The notes: generated by a model from the letters alone, not told the origin. Positions 36,021 through 48,479 are shown, numbered from the stretch's first letter. The stretch is DNA of 64,000 nucleotides from Ailanthus altissimus (GCA_946807835.1 OX327699.1:746501-810500); one strand, 5' to 3'. A program made the numbers and translations.

Positions 36021-36741
36021 CTTATGAATGAAAATGTTTCAGTCGGAATAATGCACGATTTAAGTGGCATAGACATAGTCTATTTCTGATTTTGTTTTTC
36101 ATGAAAACTGTATCTCTGAAATCAGGTTTGATGCCTTTGTTAGTTAGTTTGGTATATTTTTGAACGCTATACATTTCTGTAGGTAATGAAGGTTGTTTCT
36201 CCTTGTCAGGGTTGTATATTCCGATCTGGTTATAGCTTGATAAGGTGTTCATGAAGCTTAGGAAATCATACCCTGACATTGCATCAACCAGTTGGTCAAT
36301 TATGAGAAGGGAAAAGTTGTCCTTAGGATATGTTTTGTTCAGGGGTATGAAGTCTACACATGTCTCACTTTCTGTTTGAATTTTTGACTAGCACCACATT
36401 GGAGACCAATTCTAGATAGTGGGTTTCTCGGATGAAACCGGCATTGAGTAGTTTATCTACTTCTACTTTTATGACTTCATATCTCTCTTGGTTAAAGGGT
36501 TTTCTTTTTTTCTTAACTAGCTTGTAGCTAGGATCCATTTTTAGCCTATGACAAGCTATCTTTGGGTCAATCTTAGGCATTTTCTTATGGGACCAGACAA
36601 AGACATCAACATACTCCCTAAGGAAGGTGACTAGTGTTCCTCTGATCTTTTTAAAATTGAGGAGCCTATCTTGACAGTTTTTGTTAATTGGCCCACTGAG
36701 ATGGGAACTTAAATAAACTTTGTAGCAAGCTCTCCTCTTTT

Positions 36742-36955
36742 CTCTTCCTTTTTCTTTTTTAGGTCAAGAATGGTATTTGGTAATTAGGCTTCACTGTAGT
36801 GGTATAACATGTTCAGGCCGCATTCTGTTCTTCGACAATGGCAATCACTCTTCCTTTTTCTTTCTTAGGTCAAGAATGGTATTTGGTAATTAGGCTTCAC
36901 TGTAGTGGTATAACATGTTCAGGCCGCATTCTGTTCTTCGACAATGGCAATCACA
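36742..36955. repeat. 106-bp tandem duplication inside the Gypsy relic
   Basis: AGGTCAAGAATGGTATTTGG starts at 36761 and again at 36867, 106 bp apart, with almost identical sequence on both sides (CTCTTCCTTTTTCTTT to GACAATGGCAATCAC). Confidence 0.9.
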
Positions 36956-37700
36956 TTGTTGGTCAAGATCTTCATAACTAAGTGATAAATGAAGTTAACA
37001 GCTTGGGTTACCATTAAAAAGGGTTAACTCAAGATCACATTTTAGGTGCTTAGCTAGTTTACCACTAACAAGTCAATCACGTGGATTATTGAGTTTTGAG
37101 ATTCATTAATAGAGACGTGAAGTGATGGATTTGAGGAGCATTACACTCTCCCCCACGAATCCTACCAAAAGAGTGAAGACATATGTTAACCTTGAAAATC
37201 CAATCCCTATTTTATCGAGCGCATCTATGTAGATGACTTCCATTAAGCTTCCGGTGTCAACCATTACTTGAGTAACCTCATTGGCACCAATCTTTAGGGT
37301 GATCATCATAAAGGAATACTACACCTCTGTAATCCTTCTCATTGAACATGATGGGCTTGTGTAGGGGAATTGGCTCATAAGGGGTTTGATGTATAATGTA
37401 GATTTCCTTTCCTTCTTCAACATTCCCTGTGATTTCTTTAGTATAACTTCTTACTCCCCTCCTATAGGTCCTTGCTCTAGTTGGGCCCCTCGAGATGACA
37501 TTAACTTTGGAGCCTTGTTTTGGAGCAACTTTTTTGGTGCCATAACCCTTAACCTTATCTTTGTACTCAGCGTTTGATTCACGTTAAGCACTCATCACCT
37601 TATTAAAGAATTCCTTTAGTAGATTATTTTTGATTAGTGCCTTATTCTCTCTCAATTTGAAACACTTAGCAATGTTGTGCTTATACCCTTGATAGAAGGG

Positions 37701-37834
37701 ATAGTACGGTGGCTTCAAAAACCCACTACCATAAAAGGAAGCTCGGACCAATTAAACAAGTGATAGTACTATCACTTGTTTAATTAGTCCGAGCTTCCTC
37801 TTATGGTAGTGGGTTTTTTAGAGCCATCGTATAG
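37701..37834. repeat. Large near-perfect palindrome
   Basis: The centre lies between 37767 and 37768 in GTGATAGTACTATCAC. Arms of about 65 bp match with only a few mismatches, including GGAAGCTCGGAC and CCCACTACCAT on the left and their complements on the right. A third, diverged copy of the right arm follows at about 37835-37895. Confidence 0.9.
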
Positions 37835-40155
37835 TGCTTTCACTTGTTTAAATGGTTTGAGTTTCCTTTTATGGTAGTGGGTTTTTGAAGCCACCCTTTG
37901 TTTTTTTATGACAAAAAGATATTTTCTTGCAAGGTGTTCATGGACTGTAAGACGGGAATTGAGAGACTTGCAATTGTGGGGCCTATTAACTAAACTTAGA
38001 TGGTGGCAGAAATGTCATCAGAGCTAAGTCTTTTTGTGAATGGGGTCTTCTCGAAATAAGGGGCGACATTAAAGGCATATCAACTCTCCGTCTCTTCTAA
38101 GGCTTAGAGCCTTCTTTTTTCTCCTATTAGTTTTTCATGGGAAAGTTTTTATCTATCTTAATTTGCTTTAGTGCTCTAGCATATGCTTCGCTCTAACTCC
38201 TGAAAGGAAAACCATAGCTTCCCCGGAAGCTTTTTTGAAAGTTAATGAATATTTTCCTGGCACTGAGGACACTTATGTTAGTAACTTCCTTATGAAACCT
38301 TTGAACAAAGTCTTTATGACTTAAATTCACATTGTTTAACATACATCAGTGTTGAGGGGTTTTTAAGTTTGTCACGAGTATATTAAAATTGGATAACAAA
38401 GGCTCTGGAGAATTGGTCAAAACTATACACTAACTCAGGTTCTAAGCTCTAAAATCAAGATCTTATTGTCCCACATAAAGTGTAGGGAAACAAACAACAC
38501 ATAACATCATCATTTATTTGAATTAGCATTTGGCTTTATATAATTTTAAGTGGGTTACAAGGTCAATCTTACCCTAAAAACTAACCAACTGTGGCATTCT
38601 TTTAGGGGCAAGAAGCATTCTTAATGCTAGCAATAATAGGAGATCTAGCCTTTGCAATGGGAAAAGGATTTACCACTATGTCCTTTGCCCGATAAATTTC
38701 CTTTAGCTTCCATAGAAACTTGTTGACCTTCATTAGGAGCTTAGTAGTGACATTTCCTACCTCAGTGGCCTTTCCTCCTTGTGGGATCAGTGTTTGGGTT
38801 CAAGGAGTTTCAGAGGTCATTATAAAATGGTTCATCTCATCCATAATCCTCAGTGCTTCTTGATCCACTCTCAATTATGGACTTGAGTTCCTCGCTACGA
38901 TGAGCATGGACTTGCTCTTGCTGGCTTGTTTACTATATTAAGGCTATTGAAATAAGTGACTTTTGGATTTGTCTTGGTGAGTACGAGTGACAACTAGTTG
39001 AGTTTGCCTACTAGCATCTTACTCTATTCTTCTCCAGTCACTGACGATGACATTTCTCGTCGTTGAACACTTTGAACTACTTCATAATAATCAATACGTT
39101 TTTGTTAGCTTGATAGTTTAATGCTCTAGAGGTATTCCTACGAGTATGTTTGAGGAATCTCTATATAAGTCCTCAACAACTTTCTCTATGGGCTAATTTC
39201 TAGTTAAAGACCTAGTTTCTTTTGACATCTCATAAATAATGAACAACTGTAACAAATTCTTAGTTAGTCAAGCTTAGTAAAGCATTACAAGATGGGTTTT
39301 TCTCGATATCTCCATAAATGGTGACATTAATATTAAGGGTAAAAAAATAATCGTGGCCCTTGAACATCAAGATTTTATTTGAATGTGGAGGAAACCGAGC
39401 GTATTAAACTAGTCTGGGTCAAAAAATGATCCTGGACTAATGGGAAAGTTGTGGAAGACAAAGCATTAAGCTGAAAGGTGCTTAAAAAAATGAAGGCGGA
39501 ATGAAGCTATGGAACCTATAGAGCAAAGAAACACCCTGGTCAAAGGCAGATGTCGACAAGGTGATAGGTGACGATCCTCCGATGCTCAAGTAAGATGATG
39601 ACTTTTGTGGTCAAGATTTTCTTAATGTTTCTGCCTAGGATGAGTTAGAGAAGAAGAAGAGAAAATCGTTTTCTTATTTATCTAAGAATTTTTTAGTCAC
39701 TTGTTCTACTTATGTTCAAAAGTTGAGAATATACCTTGAGCATGGAGAGAAAAAAGGCCTGGAGAATTTTCATTAACGATGACACATGACAATGTATGAT
39801 TGGAGGCTCCTATCTTCATTGAGGACTTTTTTGAAATATGTTAAGGTTAAGAGCTCTTTGGTAATTGAGCTCTTTGAGACTTGGAGTACAAGCACTCATT
39901 TGGTTGGACAATTAATGAATAGTTAGTTTTGTGGGACAACTGGCAGCGTGTAGTGACACTTGAGCTCCATTTAGTATAGGCTTGCTCCACCTACATCTAG
40001 ATAAGTCTCATCTCACTATCAACAAAGGGATAGAGTGCTAAACATACAAATATAGTGATACAATAATGGCCCCTAGAATTACATCTCATGGAGACTCATC
40101 CTCTTCTCTAGTTATCCAACAAATAAGACTTTCTTTGTAAACTACTATCGGGTTC

Positions 40156-40327
40156 AGTGATAAACTAGAGGTTGACATGGTTTAACTGATGTGTCCTTAA
40201 TTATGGGACTTAGTGATGATATGGAGCCTGACATAGTCTCGTTGACATGTCTTCCAATTGTGGGTCTTCATGTTAGCATGGAGATTGACATAGTCTCGCT
40301 AATGCGTCTTTAGATTATGGGCTTTGC
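40156..40327. repeat. 57-bp tandem repeat, about three copies, in probable Gypsy LTR
   Basis: Diverged units share TTGACATAGTCTCG, a GTCTT or TCCTTA block and ATTATGGGCTT or AATTGTGGGTCTT. The position, upstream of gag on the minus strand, suggests LTR or leader DNA of the Gypsy relic. Confidence 0.55.
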
Positions 40328-40400
40328 TAACGTGGGTCTTAAGTGACCCCTACTTAGATACTGAACACTAATAGGCTTGAACTCTTGTTGAGTGTAATTA

Positions 40401-41650
40401 TATAATTCTCATTTGAATTGATTAGTTTCTTAGATATGCGGGCTTTAAAAGCTTAGGTGTCATTAGAAATATCTTGAATAGATTATTGTAGCTAAAATTA
40501 TTTTAAAAGATTTATTTGCTGTAAATTTTTTAAATGATTAAATAAATATCTTCTACATTTGATAGTAATGATTGGGTGGAATTCAAGTGAATTTTTGATA
40601 TTGTATTTTTCTAGAAAAATTGCTTATTTCAAAGAAATATTTTCTTTGATTGTATGATTTAATTTGAGTTTAAAAGTTACTTCTCTTTTAGTTTATATTC
40701 TTCTATGAAAGATGTGTTGGTGAAAATCTTCTCTAACTTTTAATTGTTATGTTATATTTTCCTTTGCCTTGGATTGCTGGTGAAACTGAGATGCTTTTAA
40801 GTATTGGGCAATATAAAATCTATATTTCCTCATACAATCCAGATGGTGGTGGTGTCTGCTAACTTTAGAGATAGAAAAGACACTATGTTTGTGGGAGACT
40901 TGATAAAAAGAAAGTTATCCTTTATTAAGTTTGAGTAGACATCTTCTCGAGGCAAAACTTCTCTCTAGTAAAATATTATGGAAGCTTTATTCCTAATTGC
41001 CTTAATATCCAAGGAAAAACAATAAGGTGCTCTATTAATGATGCTCTTTAATGTTTCTTTACTTTCTAGTTATTATATAATAAATATAATATTAATAATT
41101 TTATTATAAAATAAATATATTATAAGAGTTTTTATTTATTTATTTTATTTATATATGATAAGAGAAATTTGAATTCAAAATATTTACTTTAGTGGAAAAA
41201 AACACTAAAAGCCCTTAAATACTATATTATTACAAGTTTACAACAAATATTTATTTTAGATAGACCCTTAATATTTGATTTAAAAAATAATTTTATTTTT
41301 ATATTTTTAAAATTATTTAAAAAGACTCTTTTGATGAGATTTCAATTCATTGTTTAACACCATCGAATTCAAATCTTCGTGACTCATAGATGATAGTATT
41401 ATTTTATTTAAAATAATTAGAGAAAGATCAAAAATTAATAAAAAGATATAAAAAATAATCCTTTTAAATAATTTTAAAAATAAAATAGTAAAATTATCAT
41501 TTGAATCAAATTTTAGAAATTAAATTTTTTTCCCTTTTTTTTTTCTTTAATGACCAAACTGTGATTTTTTTTCCCTTTTTGTGTCCGGAAGAGAGAAATA
41601 ATAACTAATGAGAGCATATAACTTAAATAATAAATTATTATTATCGGAGT
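40401..41650. other. Intergenic DNA between Gypsy relic and mTERF pseudogene
   Basis: I recognise no gene. The left part is moderately T-rich; 41050-41640 is strongly AT-rich. Confidence 0.55.
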
Positions 41651-41659
41651 ATATCCAGG

Positions 41660-43400
41660 TAAAAGAAAAGATACTCAGAAACCTCCATCGACTCGCTGCT
41701 CTGATTTCAGATTCACATTGAGATCGGCCAAAGCTTTATTCAATTATCTCTTTGTATCTGTCAACCCAGGTAACCTTCGTTACTTAGTTTTCCATTTGAT
41801 TCCTTTTTTTTTTTTAATTTGTCCGTTCGTTATGTTTTAGAATTAGCTTAACACTGCCGAAAAGAAGAAAAACTCTTAATCATCTTCACAAACCCACGCA
41901 TACATTACTCAAATTTCAAAACCACATAAAACCATATGCTCAAAACCATCATATCCCAAACCCTGTTGTGGGTTTGACAAAATTTCGTCTTTTCAACCAA
42001 GTTCCTCGAGTATGAGATGCCATCCGTCACTTGAGGGGGTTTTTCAAGGGGGAAAAGGAGAAAAACTTGTTAATCACGTTAAAATTTGTGATTTTCAAAA
42101 AGTTTAGGCATTATTCCTGATAAATTAGAGAATGTAGAGTTACCCTCTACTATTGAGGTCATGAAGGAACTTGTTATGTTCTTATGGAAGTTGGCATTGA
42201 CCAATGATGACATTAATCAGTATCCCTTAATGATAGGTTGTAGTGCACAGAAATATCATTCCCGTGTTGAGTTATTTAGAAAAATTTGGTATTCCTAAGT
42301 CAAAACAAGGCGAGTTTGTTAAGAATTACCCACAAGTTTTACACACCAGTGTGGTTGTTGACCTTATGCCTGTTGTTAAGTTCCTTCTGGGTCATGATGT
42401 GGAAAAGTGAGATATCAGCTATGTTCTGATGAAGTATCCTGAGCTTTAGGGTTTAAGCTTGAAGGAATGATGAGTATGTCTGTGGCTTATCTTGTTAGTG
42501 TTGGTGTTAGTCCTCGAGATGTTGGTCCCATGGTGACTCAATATCCATTTTTTTTGGAATGAGAGTAGAGACTGCGATCAAGCCACTTGCCAATTATTTG
42601 GTTTCTTTGGGTTTACCAATTAAGATTTTGGCTAGGATGTTGGAGAAACATGCATATAATCTTGAAGAGACTGTTAAACTGAATGTGGGTTGTTTACTAA
42701 GTTTAGGATTAGAAGTGAATGTCTGCTACTTCACTCATAACACAGTATTCACTAATTCTAGGGTTGCCTTTGAAAGTTACGATATCATCACAGCAGTATG
42801 TCTTTGATTTCAAGCTCAAGATTAATCCAGTAGGGTTTGCTTGAGTGGTGGATAAGATGCCCCAGGTAGTTAGCCTTAATCAACATGTGATTCTGAAGCC
42901 TGTTGAATTTCTTCTGGGGATGTCACAAAGATGGTTGTGAAATAACCACAGCTACTTGCATGCGAAGTTGAGCTCATGAAAAGCAGTTATTACTTTTTCA
43001 AGACTGAGATGGGAGGGCCAATGAAAGAGCTAGTTGAGTTTCTAGAATACTTTACTTATACCTTGGAATCAAGGATCAAATCCAGATGCCAAAGGTTACA
43101 AGGCAAGGAGACCTAATGTTCTTTGAATTGATTCATCAACTGTAGTGACCAGAGATTTGAAAAGAGATTGCATGGTGATTAAATTGAATCAGAGAGTGAG
43201 TATGGGTCCATCTTTTTGTATGGGTGGGAAGCTAGAGCTACTGGGAGTGAAATTGTGTTGGATGAGGAAGACGAGAGCGATGATGAAGTGCTTTACAGAC
43301 GAACTGTCTGTCTTTAGTATATTTATGCATTTAGGTTAATGAATATAAGTTCATCAACAATTCTACACTGAAAATCTGGTTTTCTTTGTGTTTCTTCTTA
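41660..43400 (+). pseudogene. Decayed duplicate of the mTERF gene
   Basis: This region copies 32080-33850 in the same orientation, including 5' flank (CCAGGTAACCTTCGTTACTT at both), the coding region and about 80 bp of 3' flank. The position of the original ATG (41842) now reads ATT. TGG codons have become stops (for example near 42032), and several 1-2 base indels break the frame. Fragments still read cleanly, such as MSVAYLVSVGVSPRDVGPMV around 42475-42540, GLPIKILARMLEKHAYNLEETVK near 42608-42680, and DESDDEVLYRRTV-equivalent DNA before the stop at 43315. No function is expected as a protein. Confidence 0.93.
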
Positions 43401-43737
43401 ATATTGAAGCTTGTGACCACCCTAGGTAGCTTCTTTGGTTTGCTTAACTGTATGCAAGTCGTCAATATGTGTAAAATCAAGTTATGTGCCAACAGTTCAT
43501 TAGATTTTTTATACTCTCCAAAGTATATGTTTGGCAGTTGCGCTTCTTTTATAAATCTTGCTCTACATTTTTTTATTTCCCATTACACACAAGAATGTTC
43601 AGTCTTAAGTTATTTTCACTGTCTTTCACATGAAATTGGATGCATATTGTATCATTCTGATTATCAGATGCTGATATTTTCTTTTCTTTTGATCTTGATA
43701 GTAAATTGCAGCAAAAGGGCATCTGATATATCAAAAT

Positions 43738-44037
43738 ATGAGTCTAGCATGTCTTGTTTGTCATAGCGTTGAAAGTCCATCACCCTCTTTTAGGAGTTAC
43801 TCTGTTTCAAGCTCAGACAATGAAGGAAGATGTTCAGCCATAGCAAACTGCTTAGCCCGAAAGTCATCTCTTCCTGCCCCAAGAACAGCTATGGGATCGA
43901 CATCCAAAGTGACTCCACAACCAAACATTCAAACCACCATTGGAATGGAAGGCGCCCCACGTTTAGTCCGGAGTCGAGCTGTGAGAAGGGACCTTGTGAG
44001 AGACTGGAATTTCGACGAAGCTATAATGGAGCGTTAG
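43738..44037 (+). CDS. Small conserved plant protein of unknown function (99 aa)
   Basis: The frame starts MSLACLVCHSVESPSPSFRS and ends RLVRSRAVRRDLVRDWNFDE..MER. I recall both ends as conserved in uncharacterised angiosperm proteins; no function is known to me. The middle is Ser/Pro/Thr-rich and low in predicted structure. There is no signal peptide, membrane span or known domain. A polypyrimidine tract and acceptor (TAAATTGCAG, ending 43711) lie 27 bases before the ATG, so an upstream 5'-UTR intron within 43400-43711 is likely. The T-rich, intron-like composition there fits. Confidence 0.75.
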   Translation: MSLACLVCHSVESPSPSFRSYSVSSSDNEGRCSAIANCLARKSSLPAPRTAMGSTSKVTPQPNIQTTIGMEGAPRLVRSRAVRRDLVRDWNFDEAIMER

Positions 44038-44099
44038 TCTATAATAAGTTTGAGCTAATAGCATTAGAGCTTTTCTTTTTTTTACTTTTTTTTGTTTAA

Positions 44100-45480
44100 A
44101 TTTTAGATTTTGCTAAGGGTGCAACTGAACTTAGACTTGTAACCATTTGAGAGAATTTGAATGTGAACCACTGTCCATGCTTCTTTTGTTTAGACTTGTT
44201 CTCTCTTACTGATCAACTTTTAGAGTTAAGAATAGTTGCTTGAACATTAAGGTATGAGAGCAGAATCATTCAGCACAAAGCTAGTTATATTATGGCTCAA
44301 AATGAGATTGTTTTTGATAAACTGAAAGTCATTTTTTTTTCAAGGAAAGAAAATTTAGATTTGAGTAAAACTAAAAATGGCTTTTGAAATACTGAATTTT
44401 TTTTTAATAATTAATATTTTTGAAGGGTCTTTTTAATAAATAATTAGAGATTGTAATGTCTTTCCAAAAACAGTTGAAAGTTTCAAAATTTAATAATCTT
44501 AATTTTGTTTTGTTAGTTATTTTGGGAATAGAAAAAAAAATTGAGGGGAATTTTTTGTTTTTTGATTATGATTTATAACATGATAGTTTAAGGGTGTTTA
44601 AGAATTCAATTAAATTTCATCAGTTCATCTCATTTCAAATTGATATGCTTTCTGTCAAATTTTATAGACCTGTAGATTAGATAGAATTAAAAATGTTAAA
44701 ATTAGACTTTCTTTTATCAGTATTTATAAAATTAAAAGGTATATGAATTAATGTGGTATATGATATGTTCATAGATAAATTAATGTTATATAATTATATT
44801 ATTAGTAAAAATTAAAAATTAACAGTTATTTAATATATGATAGTCGTTTATTAGTGACATATAAGTTGAGATATAAAATTTGTATTCAAATTTTATAATG
44901 CTACAGTAATTTTTTGTAATTATACTGTATTTTTTCAATTCCCTTTTCTATTTTAATAGTGTTTTTAAATTCAATTCAATCTGACTTGTTTTTAATAAAA
45001 TTTGATAGATTAAAAAGAATTTGAAATTCAACTTTAATACATTGGTTTTAGAAATTTAAAAAATAATATTATTTTAGCATTTTAGGTATTTGAGTATTTG
45101 TAAATGTTAAGATTGCCTAAATTTTTCTCCCATTTTAAGGGGTCTTATAATTCAATGAAATGTGTTTAATGTTATATATATTATTTTTTTTATTATAGTT
45201 TGATGGGATGTACTAAACATTAAGCGTATTTTTCTTGATGATCTTGACAGTATAATCTAATATAAATATTAGTATTGTTTTTAATAATTTTGATAACATA
45301 ATCTAAACTATGAGTAAATCAATAATAAGTCTGATGTAATATTAAATGTGTAATCCGACCGTCAATAATGAATAGATGAACATAATAATGTAATTTGATA
45401 ATTGTAATAACAGTTAATTGATATAATATGAATTGAAGGTGTGGTTAAAAAAAATATTTTTAATATTTATTGATAACTTG
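44100..45480. other. AT-rich intergenic DNA upstream of GT47 gene
   Basis: No gene is seen. Just before the next gene a short GGGTC tandem repeat (about 45485-45507) precedes the leader. Confidence 0.6.
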
Positions 45481-45601
45481 TTGTTGGGGTCGGGTCGGGT
45501 CGGGTCCCTCAACCGTCTTCGTCTTCAATAATCAATAGAAGACAGCAAAGCTATTTTATGTGCAGATGCAGTGAGTGAGTGAGAGCTTCAGCCTAAAAAA
45601 A

Positions 45602-47562
45602 ATGGCATTGAAAATTCATAATACTAATAATAAGAGTTCTTCTTCATGGGCATGCATATCTTTCACTCTCCTCTCCATAGTCTCATTCGCTTTCTTCTTT
45701 CATTTCATCTTCATAAGCAGCAGCAGCGACAGCAACAACAAACCACTTATAACAACAACTGCTTATAATCATAATAATCTCCAAAATCCCAATTCCAACT
45801 CCATTAAAGTCTACGTGGCAGACCTCTCCAGATCCTACAACTACGACCTCCTCAACCAATACTGGGCCTCCACCTCACCCGACTCCCGCATCCCTTCGGA
45901 CCCTGACCATCACCGCCGTCCCCATCATCACCATCCCACTAAGTACCCCGCTTACCCTGCGAATCCATTGATAAAGCAGTACAGCGCCGAGTATTGGATC
46001 TTGGGAGACTTGGAAACCCCTGAAATTATGCGATCCAATTCTTTTGCTAAGAGGGTTTTCGATCCGGACCAAGCTGATGTCGTTTTTGTTCCCTTCTTCG
46101 CGACGCTAAGTGCGGAGATGGAGTTGGCTAAGCAGAAAAGCAGCTTTAGAAAAAAAGCTGCGGAATCAAATGATGACTATGGAAGGCAAAAGCAAGTCAT
46201 CGATATTATCACAAATTCACTGCCTTGGAAAAGATCTGGTGGTAGAGATCACGTCTTTGTCCTTACTGGTATGTATGGCTATGGCTAATTTTTTTTTTAA
46301 AAAAAAAAAATTTCTTAAGTGCAAAAAATTAAAATTTTTAGATGAATTTAGTGTGTCAACGAAAATCCCGAGGCTGAGGGAGACTAATCTTATGATATAG
46401 TATTAGTATGTTTGTAACTGATAGTGCTTCTGCTTCTATGAGTAAAAGTAGTATTTTACCAACTACCCATCTTCTTTTACTTGATAGCTAGTAATTTCAT
46501 TCCAAACTTCGCATCCTAAACTCCAGACAAGATTCTGTTTGTTTTAAATTTCAGGGGTTTTTGATTGAATTTACGGTTATGGTTATGGTGATGGTGTGGT
46601 GAACAAGAAAGTACACTGTTATTGTTTGTGCAGCTTATGATTGAAGCATTATTTGGCAGACCCAGTTGCGATGTGGCATGTCAGATCTCAAATTGCCCCG
46701 GCTATTCTGCTTGTGGTCGATTTTGGTGGTTGGTATAGACTTGATACAAAGTCATCCAATGGCAGCTCATCAGAGATGATGCATCACACCCAAGTTTCAT
46801 TGCTTAAAGATGTCATTGTTCCTTATACACATTTGCTTCCTAGATTCGATTTATCGCAAAATCAGAAACGCCACAGCCTTCTTTACTTCAAAGGCGCTAA
46901 ACATAGGCATCGGGTTAGTCGCTCTTTATTTAAATTTCATAAATAGTTGCATCATGTTGATTTAGCGTGGAGCATCTTATGCTGATTGTGCCTTGTCGTT
47001 GTACTTATAGGGAGGTGTTGTTCGTGAAAAATTGTGGGACTTGTTGGTTAATGAGGCAGGAGTTGTTATGGAAGAAGGCTTCCCTAATGCCACTGGGAGG
47101 GAGCAGTCTATTAAAGGAATGAGATCATCTGAATTCTGTTTGCACCCTGCTGGGGACACCCCCACTTCATGCAGACTTTTTGACGCCATCCAAAGTCTTT
47201 GTATACCTGTCATCATCAGCGACAACATTGAGCTTCCATTTGAAGGCATGGTTGATTATTCAGAATTTTCTGTATTTGTGGCAATTAGAGATGCATTGAC
47301 ACCAAATTGGCTTCTCAGTCATCTTAAAAGCTTTTCCGAAGAGCAGAGAGATAAGTTTCGTCGCAAAATGGCTGAGGTTCAACCAGTTTTTGTGTATGAT
47401 AACAATCATCCTGGTGGTGTTGGACCCATTCCTGCAGATGGTGCAGTGAATCATATATGGCAAAAGGTTTACCAGAAGTTGCCTATGATCAAAGAAGCCA
47501 TTGTCCGAGAGAAGAGAAAACCACCAGGTGTATCCATTCCTCGCCGTTGCCATTGTACCTAA
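45602..47562 (+). CDS. Exostosin-family GT47 glycosyltransferase, ARAD-like (490 aa, three exons)
   Basis: Members of this group are Golgi type II membrane proteins thought to transfer sugars such as arabinose onto cell-wall polysaccharides. Exons are 45602-46268, 46660-46913 and 47011-47562; GT/AG sites and phases join exactly (VFVLT|DPVAMWHV and KHRHR|GGVVREKLW). A short cytosolic tail precedes a membrane span at about residues 17-39 (ACISFTLLSIVSFAFFFHFI). A Ser/Asn/His-rich stem follows, then the exostosin domain: IKVYVADL, PLIKQYSAEYWILGDLETPE, ADVVFVPFFATLSAEMEL, ILLVVDFGGWYR, HTQVSLLKDVIVPYTHLLPR, LYFKGAKHRHR, and SEFCLHPAGDTPTSCRLFDA with CIPVIISDNIELPFE near the C-terminus. I chose this ATG because the upstream extension of the frame has no ATG. 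The frame is intact. Confidence 0.93.
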
Positions 47563-47852
47563 ACATATTCATGCTTTTACCTTTATGATGCTCCTTTTAC
47601 TTCCTGGTTTTCTATTTATTAATTCAAAGAATTGTGAATTGTGCAAATTGCTGAACCTAGAGTCGACTTGCAGAAAATTAAAGTTTGATGGTATTAGTGT
47701 GCTGTGGATTGAAATCACTTTTTTTTTTCTCTTTGACCTTCCCATGTTTGTACATGTTTGGATATAATTAAAAATTTAAATTTTAGGTTCATGATAAAAT
47801 TGCATCAGCATTTAGGATTTGTGCAAAGAAACAAAAATATGCCTCTTAACAT

Positions 47853-48478
47853 CTACTGTACAGAGCACCCCATTGCAGCAAGAAAGGGTAACCAATTCCT
47901 TCCCTTGGAAGGAAACACCACAAACAGAACACTGATCACAAACCCAGCAACAAGAGGAAGTATTAATGATTTTCCTGGGCATTGCTGGATAATAGCGTGC
48001 CACAACATCGTTTTGTGATCCTGCAAAAGCAAGAAATGCAATCAATGAAAGTGAAGCGTAGAAGAGATCTGTCCATCTTAGCCTATAATCTGACGGCATA
48101 CATGGCTTCTTCCTGCCTCCACTGAAAGACCATATCCCTCTGAATGTTGCCACCCCATAATACAGCCTTCCATTGACAGTTAAGAAGCTGTCGGTGAACG
48201 TAAAGAATATGCAAGAGGCAGACAGTAAGACCACGAAACATCAACCAGCGGCTGAGATTGGTGCACTTGCCATAGTTGGTTAGCAGAGGAGCTAAGTATG
48301 GTGAAGGCAAGGATGGTGGCTGTTGGTAAGAGAACATTGAGACGAGCAGTGCCACTTAGAATTGCATTGATGATATATATATGTATTGAGATTCATCATG
48401 GTCGTCATCACTCAGGTAGTAGTACTCGCCGTTGTGCACACGGCTTTCTTCTAGATCCTGGCTGATTGATTTGTTCAT
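47853..48478 (-). pseudogene. DMP/DUF679 membrane protein pseudogene
   Basis: DMPs are plant-specific four-span membrane proteins linked to membrane remodelling, senescence and, for some members, gamete fusion. Pieces in order on the minus strand are a start MNKSISQDLEESRVHNGEYY, then GTARLNVLLPTATILAFT, then APLLTNYGKCTNLSRWLM, then VVLLSASCIFFTFTDSFLTV with GRLYYGVATFRGIWSF and SDYRLRWTDLFYASLSL, and last PLVAGFVISVLFVVFPSKGR. Each step needs a change of frame, so at least four 1-2 base indels break an otherwise recognisable DUF679 domain. It lies tail-to-tail with the GT47 gene, about 290 bp away. An error-prone assembly could mimic this, but the neighbouring genes are clean. Confidence 0.85.
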
Positions 48479-48479
48479 C

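Larger units (their letters stand above)
36022..40400 (-). pseudogene. Truncated Ty3/Gypsy retrotransposon relic (gag, protease, start of RT)
   Basis: On the minus strand the order is LTR-like DNA (about 40000-40400), gag, protease, RT. A gag tail is readable near 37590-37690 (CFKLRE...LLKEFFNKV). Protease lies near 37106-37309, with VMVDTGSLMEVIY containing the DTG site. RT begins near 36580 (MPKIDPKIACHRL, NQERYEVIKVEVDKLLNAGFIRE). It continues in a shifted frame as CVDFIPLNKTYPKDNFSL (about 36270-36330), then LVDAMSGYDFLSFMNTLSSYNQI. These are Gypsy landmarks, closest to the Tat/Ogre-type lineage as I recall it. The sequence stops matching before the YxDD motif, so RT is truncated and there is no RNase H or integrase. 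Frameshifts and stops abound. Confidence 0.8.
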
